From: an uncultured Bacteroides sp.
Lineage (GTDB): Bacteria > Bacteroidota > Bacteroidia > Bacteroidales > Bacteroidaceae
Direction of reading: 5' to 3'
Length of the DNA: 19,291 nucleotides
NCBI GenBank assembly: GCA_902492205.1
Contig: CABUKU010000040.1
Coordinates: forward strand, 1 to 19,291
Of the stretch, positions 14,649 to 19,291 are shown piece by piece. Under the pieces are notes generated by a model, which had not been told where the DNA came from, searched no databases, and saw nothing but the letters and a program-made list of their open reading frames with translations. Made by a program: the position numbers and the translations under genes. How positions within the stretch are numbered: position 1 is the stretch's first letter; the number at the start of each line of letters is the position of its first letter.

Positions 14649-14742
14649 TAATCACTTGACAGTTGTCGCGTACTCACTTGACAACTGTCGAGTGATTGCG
14701 TGACAATTGTCAAGTGAGTACGCGACAACTGTCAAGTGGTTA
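14649..14742. repeat. Array of four 18-bp dyads at 22-bp spacing, forming a 94-bp hairpin
   Basis: Four copies of an imperfect palindrome with the invariant core GACA-NN-TGTC start at 14654, 14676, 14698 and 14720, exactly 22 bp apart with 4-bp spacers. The flanks follow ACTTGACA...TGTCAAGT. The whole array is also one inverted repeat: arms 14649-14689 and 14702-14742 (39 of 41 positions complementary, one of the other two a G/T wobble) around a 12-base loop. A fifth copy is at 1109-1126. Two helical turns per unit would place bound dimers on one face of the DNA. It may also end the transcript of the small gene upstream, although no T-tract follows. Confidence 0.9.
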
Positions 14743-14823
14743 ATAACTCCCGATGAATATATCCATATTCAAGGATGAACGGATTACTTTAATCTCAATA
14801 ATATCTTTCTTTCCTCCAATCTT

Positions 14824-14868
14824 TTTTATAATATAATTTGTTTTATAATATAAAATAGATTACGTTTG
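14824..14868 (+). promoter_or_regulatory. Promoter with two palindromic operators upstream of the membrane-protein/winged-helix operon
   Basis: The promoter is TTTG (14837-14840), 20-bp spacer, TACGTTTG (14861-14868), 32 bp before the ATG at 14900. Two copies of TTTTATAATATAA, at 14824-14836 and 14841-14853, flank the -33 box 17 bp apart; each is part of the odd palindrome TTTATA-N-TATAAA. A protein bound there would cover the -33 box and spacer, as expected for repression. The adjacent winged-helix gene is the obvious candidate regulator. Confidence 0.65.
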
Positions 14869-14899
14869 CAAATGATTTAACTGTAAACTATCATCGGAT

Positions 14900-15478
14900 A
14901 TGGAAGAAAGAAGTATGAATGAGATTGAAAGTCTGGGACTTATCACACAGATGATACAGAATGCCCGCACTAATCTGAGAGCAAAGATTAACCGTTATGC
15001 CCTTTTACTTTGGGGATATGTGATTGTTATCGTAGCAATGGCCGTTTGGTTGATAAACCTGACTGCTCCGTTTGCGTATTCTTCTTTTCTATGGTTCCTG
15101 ATTCCCCTTATTTGCTATCCGGCAGTCTATTTCCTTTCAAAAAGAGGAGAAGTGATACCTCCCTCTTACATTGAGAAGGTTATAGATTATGTAACGGTAA
15201 TGATTGGAATACTTTGTGCCACTACTGCGTTGTCCACTATCTGGGTAGCTTATCCTGTTTTCTTCATTGAAGGATTGCTTATATCCTTATGGATGTTTGT
15301 GCTGGGGCTGCTTATAAAATATAAACCGGTGATAGTAGGGGCAGTGGCAGGAATGCTGCTTGCACATTGTTTGCTGTTTATCGGCAATGCATTGTATCAC
15401 ATACCTGTGTTTGCTTTGATTGTTGTGGTGGCGGTTCTTGTACCGGGACATATTCTTAAAAAACACATTGATAAATAA
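14900..15478 (+). CDS. Small polytopic membrane protein of unknown function
   Basis: A 192-residue inner-membrane protein, unrecognised beyond its layout. A charged cytoplasmic N-terminus (about 1-30, with the amphipathic stretch ESLGLITQMIQNARTNLRAK) is followed by about six hydrophobic segments (31-53, 60-79, 93-112, 113-133, 139-157, 163-183) and a short basic tail. No catalytic motif is seen. A second ATG at 14915 is possible; the promoter spacing fits either. It is followed after 8 bp by a winged-helix regulator. Membrane protein plus small winged-helix gene is a common pairing in Bacteroidota, in which the membrane protein may modulate or be regulated by the DNA-binding protein. That role is inferred only from position. 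Confidence 0.8.
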   Translation: MEERSMNEIESLGLITQMIQNARTNLRAKINRYALLLWGYVIVIVAMAVWLINLTAPFAYSSFLWFLIPLICYPAVYFLSKRGEVIPPSYIEKVIDYVTVMIGILCATTALSTIWVAYPVFFIEGLLISLWMFVLGLLIKYKPVIVGAVAGMLLAHCLLFIGNALYHIPVFALIVVVAVLVPGHILKKHIDK

Positions 15479-15486
15479 CCGATGCT

Positions 15487-15780
15487 ATGTTCAGAGAATT
15501 AAATCCCTTATTGCATTCGGAACTGCGGCTGGCGGTGATGTCCCTTCTTGTATCCATTCAGGAAGCGGACTTTATGTACATTATGGAGCAAACCAAAGCG
15601 ACAGGAGGAAACCTGAGCGTGCAGGTAGAGAAGTTGAATAAAGCGGGTTATATCGAAGTGACTAAAACCTTTAGGGGTAGGAGGCCTTGCACCATTTGCA
15701 AAATCACTCCCAAAGGTATTAATGCTTTTGAAGAATATGTGGATGCAATAAAAACATATATCGGTAAAATAAAGAAATAG
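15487..15780 (+). CDS. Winged-helix transcriptional regulator (MarR/HTH_34-like)
   Basis: A 97-residue DNA-binding protein that is almost entirely one winged helix: helix 1 (HSELRLAVMSLLVSIQEADF), recognition region (TKATGGNLSVQVEKLNKAGY), and wing (TKTFRGRRPCTICKITPKGI). This matches the small winged-helix family found as Pfam HTH_34, related to MarR/ArsR. No effector domain is visible, and there is a C62-x-x-C65-like pair near the wing (PCTIC) that could respond to redox or metal; that is only a possibility. It is the second gene of an operon with the membrane protein and lies just before the exporter operon. Palindromes before both units make it a likely local regulator. Confidence 0.87.
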   Translation: MFRELNPLLHSELRLAVMSLLVSIQEADFMYIMEQTKATGGNLSVQVEKLNKAGYIEVTKTFRGRRPCTICKITPKGINAFEEYVDAIKTYIGKIKK

Positions 15781-15855
15781 ATACCGGTTTTCTTTTTCAG
15801 ATGATAACATGGACTGTTACAGGTTTATGTTAGGTGGATACTTATTGCCTTTTTG

Positions 15856-15882
15856 GTTTATACTATAAACTATATTATAAAA
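15856..15882 (+). promoter_or_regulatory. Candidate operator sites before the exporter operon
   Basis: GTTTATA-C-TATAAAC (15856-15870) is a perfect odd palindrome differing by one central base from the operator at 14842-14854. A second, weaker copy (11 of 13 bases) follows at 15869-15881. They lie 11-37 bp before the ATG at 15893. TTTG at 15852-15855 may be the -33 box, but no good TAnnTTTG follows, so the promoter is weak or activator-dependent. Confidence 0.5.
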
Positions 15883-15892
15883 TAATTCTATT

Positions 15893-17164
15893 ATGAAAAG
15901 ACTGTTGAGTAACTTTAGTGCAGAGCAGATTAAGTACGTCTGGCGGAATATCGGAAGAAAGAAGAAGCAAACGATATTTACGGTGCTTTGCATCCTTGTT
16001 TCTTCTTTCATCATTATGGGCAACCTTGCCATGAATAACGGCATACGCTATCGGTTGAAAGAGGGAATTAATGAAGCCGTGTCGGGACAACTCACTGTGT
16101 ATGCCGGTGACAGTGCCGGACTGAATATTCTGGAATCCCAGTTGAAAGAGCAAAGGAAATTTGCTTGGAACATGGAGGATACGGAGAAACTGGAAAAGTT
16201 TGCGGAGGGTATCACAGTGAACAGACGCATTCGTTTTGGTTCTTTGGTTTCTTACGGTGAAGAAACATCTTATATCTTTCTGCATGCCGTGGAACAACCT
16301 CATCTGGAGAGGATAAACCGTTTGCTTACTTTAAAGGAGGGTACTTTGCCCACAAAGGAAAACGAAATCCTGATTAGTGAAACAACCGCTAAAGACCTTC
16401 ATTGCGGGTTGAGAGATACTTTGCTCTTGGTTGCCGAAAACACTTATCAGTATATGAGTGATGAAATAGCGGTGGTTTCGGGTATCTTTGAAGAAAAGGG
16501 ATTGGCTCTTTATCTTAATTATACCGGCTTTATACCCTATGGTTTGGGTGAGAGTATTGTCCGTTTGGAAGATGACTCTTGCTTGGAATTGATTATTAAT
16601 TCGGCTTACCATTCGGATATATCTTCCGGTCGGGAGAAAGAAATCGGCACGTATCTTCAGGAATATGGCGGGAAGCTCCGGGTGGATTCATGGGATAAAA
16701 CAGTTCCCCTTTTCTTTACGATAGTGAATGTCTGGAAAGGGGGAGGAAGACTCACACAAATGATATTCGTTTTGTTCAGCTTGATAATACTTATCAATTT
16801 AACAACTCTCATCATCCAATCACGGAAGAAAGAGTTCGGGACCTTATTGGCGATAGGCTTTTCGTGGGGAAAAATAACCCGTATGGTTTCCTTCGAATAT
16901 CTCATCATAACTTGCAGTTCGCTGGCGGTGGGGTATCTCTTGTTGTCAGGTCTTATCATTATGCTGCCCGCCGGAGGCTTTGCCATTCCTTCAAAAGATA
17001 TGCAAGCAGCGTTGATGACGGATGCCATTCCCTTTATCTTTTATCCGCAAGACTTAGCCTATGTTTTTTGCTTGTTCGTCACAACCGTCATGATGGCGGT
17101 TCTGATAAGTATTTCACATATAAAGAAGCTCACTCCCGTGGAGCTGATCAGGAATCTTAAATAA
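15893..17164 (+). CDS. ABC transporter permease, FtsX/MacB-like (first of pair)
   Basis: A 423-residue inner-membrane permease. An N-terminal TM (about 26-48) follows the family's short cytoplasmic helix (QIKYVWRNIGRKKKQTIF). A large periplasmic domain (about 50-285) comes next, then three C-terminal TMs (about 288-308, 333-357, 385-407) of the FtsX fold, including the typical SRKKEFGTLLAIGFSWGKIT coupling segment and the closing KKLTPVELIRNLK. This is the type VII ABC layout (MacB, LolC/E, FtsX), which moves lipoproteins, peptides or signals mechanically from the outer leaflet or periplasm. It pairs with the next permease 12 bp downstream. The needed ATPase is not in the window and may lie downstream or elsewhere. 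Confidence 0.9.
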   Translation: MKRLLSNFSAEQIKYVWRNIGRKKKQTIFTVLCILVSSFIIMGNLAMNNGIRYRLKEGINEAVSGQLTVYAGDSAGLNILESQLKEQRKFAWNMEDTEKLEKFAEGITVNRRIRFGSLVSYGEETSYIFLHAVEQPHLERINRLLTLKEGTLPTKENEILISETTAKDLHCGLRDTLLLVAENTYQYMSDEIAVVSGIFEEKGLALYLNYTGFIPYGLGESIVRLEDDSCLELIINSAYHSDISSGREKEIGTYLQEYGGKLRVDSWDKTVPLFFTIVNVWKGGGRLTQMIFVLFSLIILINLTTLIIQSRKKEFGTLLAIGFSWGKITRMVSFEYLIITCSSLAVGYLLLSGLIIMLPAGGFAIPSKDMQAALMTDAIPFIFYPQDLAYVFCLFVTTVMMAVLISISHIKKLTPVELIRNLK

Positions 17165-17176
17165 ATACATAAAGCC

Positions 17177-18364
17177 ATGAACCTATTTATAAAATTAGCC
17201 GTAAGGAATGTTCACAGGAATATGAAATCGACCTTGCTCAATGGTCTGGGCATTTCGTTGACTGTTTTTGCTGTCTTGCTTGTGCTTTCGCTTTCGCGGG
17301 GAATAACTTCACAGATTGTTTCACGTAACATCAGGTTTGAAACCGGGGCTTTGGCTATTGCCATAGATAAGAAAACCGCCGGGGTAAGTAATAAAGTGAG
17401 CGGGGACAGCCTTCTTCTGTCTATCGAATATGCATTGACCGATAAACGCGTTGGAGGGTATGTGTACAGGATTTACCCGCATAACTCGGCATTGTATCTG
17501 AAAGACAATACCCAACTGATAAATATAAAGGGAATCCTTCCGGAGGAGATTTCTTTGATAAACGAAATGTTGAAGATAACTAAAGGAGAAGCTCGTTTTC
17601 GGCAAGGTGGGAAAAGTATTCTCATCAGTGACGGTATTTCTTCCGAATATCATTTGCAGGTAGGGGATGTGTGCAATATTATGCTTGAATCCGTGGACGG
17701 AACCATTAATCTGGATGAATTCACCATTACGGGAGTATTCCAATACACTTCGCAAATGAACAAGAATGATGTATATATGGATTACGATACCGCCAAACAG
17801 TTGTATAACTGTAACCTGCCTTCCCGTATACTTGTCAATTTGGTAAATCCGGATGATGCAGAGCCATTGAAAAAGGACTTGAAAAGTCGGTTCGGGCAAT
17901 GCAAAGGCTTGGAAATAACCTCTTATCAAGACCACATGGGGTTGGCAAAATCTTTGTCGACTATCAATAAATATGGAATGCTTGGTCTTGCTTTCTTTTT
18001 AATCATGATTTCGTTTGTTGGCATTTGGTCTATGCAGACAGAGAACATCCGTCGCCGGAAGCTGGAGATAGAAACTCTTTCTTCGTTTGGCTTTACCGGG
18101 CTATCCATAAAGAAAATATTCTTGTATGAGTGCTTGTACGTCTGCCTGCTTTTTTCTTTTGCCGGCTGGTTGGCTGTGCGGATTATTCTTTTAGTCATCA
18201 ATTACCGGGAAGGAATCTTTTTGGGACACGATGCTTCGTTTGCTTTCGGTTCGGCAGTAGTCGATCCGCTGCTCGTTTGGCAAGATGTGGCGGTTACTTT
18301 TCTTGTTGCATTTGCTTATCCTTTTGTTGCCACACTTATTTCATTTATCCACTTTAAAAATTAA
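17177..18364 (+). CDS. ABC transporter permease, FtsX/MacB-like (second of pair)
   Basis: A 395-residue permease with the same plan as its neighbour: an N-terminal helix (KLAVRNVHRNMKSTLLNGLG), TM 1 (about 20-42), a periplasmic MacB-type domain (about 45-270), and three C-terminal TMs (about 272-292, 315-340, 365-390) with the coupling segment RRRKLEIETLSSFGFTGLSI. The two permeases probably form a heterodimer, as LolC and LolE do. It begins 12 bp after the first permease and ends 5 bp before the LolA-like gene. The neighbouring sorting protein suggests outer-membrane lipid or lipoprotein traffic; no substrate can be named. Confidence 0.9.
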   Translation: MNLFIKLAVRNVHRNMKSTLLNGLGISLTVFAVLLVLSLSRGITSQIVSRNIRFETGALAIAIDKKTAGVSNKVSGDSLLLSIEYALTDKRVGGYVYRIYPHNSALYLKDNTQLINIKGILPEEISLINEMLKITKGEARFRQGGKSILISDGISSEYHLQVGDVCNIMLESVDGTINLDEFTITGVFQYTSQMNKNDVYMDYDTAKQLYNCNLPSRILVNLVNPDDAEPLKKDLKSRFGQCKGLEITSYQDHMGLAKSLSTINKYGMLGLAFFLIMISFVGIWSMQTENIRRRKLEIETLSSFGFTGLSIKKIFLYECLYVCLLFSFAGWLAVRIILLVINYREGIFLGHDASFAFGSAVVDPLLVWQDVAVTFLVAFAYPFVATLISFIHFKN

Positions 18365-18369
18365 GCGTT

Positions 18370-19080
18370 ATGAAACCGTTTGTATTATTCTTTGTGATAG
18401 CTATGTGTTTGCCTTCTTTCACAAAAGGCGCAGAAGAAACTGATTATTTGAGATGCATAGACAAAAGCCTTTATGCCGGGGAGGCATCTGTCAGAATGGA
18501 GATTTTTAAGAATGGCAGAATGCTGAAGTATTATGATTTGCAGTTCTACCGTTTGGATGATAACATCCGGATGGAGTTCACCGATCCCGCTCCCGAAAGA
18601 GGGAGAAGAATGTTGAACGATAATTCCAACTTCTGGATGTATATGCCCCGCACGGGTAAAGTGATGAAGCTGCCCCTGAAACAATCATTTATGGGAAGTG
18701 ATGCGTCCAACAGGGATTTAATGAAAATTTCCTTTGAGAAGGATTATGATTTGGTAAAGGTCACTCCGCAGGATGCATCTGTTATGCTTTTGGAATTAAA
18801 AGCGAAAGACCTTGCCGTGTCCTACAATAAAGTATTGGTAACTTATGATGTGGAGAAGAAAGCTCCTTTAAAACAACAGATGTTCAGCCTTTCCGGGAAG
18901 CTGATCAAGACAATCCTTTATGAAGATTTGGTGAAAATAGACGGGCAGTACATCCCGGCTGTACTGAAAATCAGGGATGAGTTGCAGAAGAATACGCAAA
19001 CCGTCATGCATTACAAGAATGTGAAACGCAAGGGAAACAAGCCTACCGAGTTCTTTACTTTAGGTTCATTAAAACGGTAA
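18370..19080 (+). CDS. Outer-membrane lipoprotein-sorting (LolA-like) periplasmic protein
   Basis: A 236-residue exported protein with a signal peptide (MKPFVLFFVIAMCLPSFTKG, cleavage near residue 20). The mature part is the LolA-like half-barrel of Pfam PF17131: RMEFTDPAPERGRRML, then SNFWMYMPRTGKVMKLPLKQ, SFMGSDASNRDLMK, and late strands LIKTILYEDLVKIDGQYIPA. Relatives are annotated 'outer membrane lipoprotein-sorting protein' and often sit next to FtsX-type or RND transporters, probably carrying a lipidic ligand across the periplasm. The 5-bp gap to the second permease supports one operon with it. Unlike classic LolA it is encoded beside the permeases. Confidence 0.9.
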   Translation: MKPFVLFFVIAMCLPSFTKGAEETDYLRCIDKSLYAGEASVRMEIFKNGRMLKYYDLQFYRLDDNIRMEFTDPAPERGRRMLNDNSNFWMYMPRTGKVMKLPLKQSFMGSDASNRDLMKISFEKDYDLVKVTPQDASVMLLELKAKDLAVSYNKVLVTYDVEKKAPLKQQMFSLSGKLIKTILYEDLVKIDGQYIPAVLKIRDELQKNTQTVMHYKNVKRKGNKPTEFFTLGSLKR

Positions 19081-19085
19081 CGGCT

Positions 19086-19250
19086 ATGAATGGTTTGAAA
19101 CAGTACATTGTGATGTTTCTGCTCATGGGTTGCTTGGCGCAATATTCTTCTTTGCATGCGCAAACGTCCGGATTCTCCTATCAGGTATTATTGGAGGTGA
19201 AGGGGGAGTACAGCAATTTGTATAAGGATTCGGAAATTTATGTAGAGTAA
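19086..19250 (+). pseudogene. 54-codon secreted ORF, probably the truncated start of a larger gene
   Basis: The ORF starts 5 bp after the LolA-like stop and encodes a signal peptide (hydrophobic 8-24, cleavage near ALHAQ-type HA-QT at 25-26). Only 28 mature residues follow (SGFSYQVLLEVKGEYSNLYK plus eight) before TAA at 19248. The mature part reads like the first strands of a periplasmic or outer-membrane protein, and such an operon position often holds a longer gene. All three frames close within the next 40 bases (19248, 19268, 19285), so a single frameshift does not rescue it inside the window. It may have been cut by an insertion just after 19247, or be a genuine small secreted protein. 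Confidence 0.5.
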
Positions 19251-19291
19251 ATCATTATGTAAAGTTGTAAACTCTTCGTTTGTTTAACTCT

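Noticed and set aside
14649..14742. CRISPR array or integron attC-like site
   Set aside because: The repeats are 18 bp with only 4-bp spacers, too short for CRISPR; no cas genes, integrase or attC core sites are present.

Overview
The window looks like chromosome of a Bacteroides-type gut bacterium. Four putative promoters have the Bacteroidota form TTTG-N19/20-TAnnTTTG or an exact TAnnTTTG -7 box. Shine-Dalgarno sites are mostly absent, the DNA is moderately AT-rich, and the gene families are typical of the group: a carboxypeptidase-regulatory/TonB-type outer-membrane barrel, TPR-sensor histidine kinases, and LolA-like proteins beside FtsX-type permeases. No rRNA, tRNA, CRISPR array, transposase or phage gene is visible.

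Layout. (1) At 1-54 lies a perfect 54-bp palindrome, followed by a secreted CE1/esterase-D-like hydrolase on the minus strand (71-937) and a 476-bp spacer. The spacer holds a perfect 30-bp palindrome and a possible small minus-strand transcription unit. (2) At 1462-3882 is a TonB-receptor-like outer-membrane barrel, convergent with a minus-strand operon (5191 to 3895). That operon encodes a RIC/YtfE-like di-iron protein and a LuxR-type regulator whose receiver domain has lost its phospho-acceptor Asp. (3) A divergent HAD phosphatase lies at 5278-5931. (4) At 5997-12664 is a three-gene operon: a 1491-residue double sensor kinase, a response regulator, and an AbgT-family transporter translationally overlapped with the regulator. 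It ends in a good intrinsic terminator whose T-tract also carries the -33 box of the next promoter. (5) At 12929-14302 is an MscS-type channel, then a small protein with its own well-formed promoter. (6) At 14649-14742 a striking repeat follows: four GACA-NN-TGTC dyads at exactly 22-bp spacing that also form one large hairpin. (7) At 14900-15780 are a small membrane protein and a winged-helix regulator. After them comes an exporter operon (15893-19080: two FtsX/MacB-like permeases and a LolA-like outer-membrane lipoprotein-sorting protein), ending in a 54-codon secreted ORF that looks truncated.

How the genes may work together. The double kinase is probably one tandem duplication. The first half keeps a full ATP-binding site but has no phospho-acceptor His. 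The second half keeps an H-E-x4-P phospho-acceptor but has lost the ATP-binding residues. This suggests phosphotransfer from one half to the other, then to the adjacent regulator, with the transporter as a co-expressed output. In the right-hand cluster a shared odd palindrome (TTTATA-N-TATAAA) sits in and around the promoter of the membrane-protein/winged-helix operon and also just before the exporter operon. The winged-helix protein may therefore control both. These models are inferences from sequence only.
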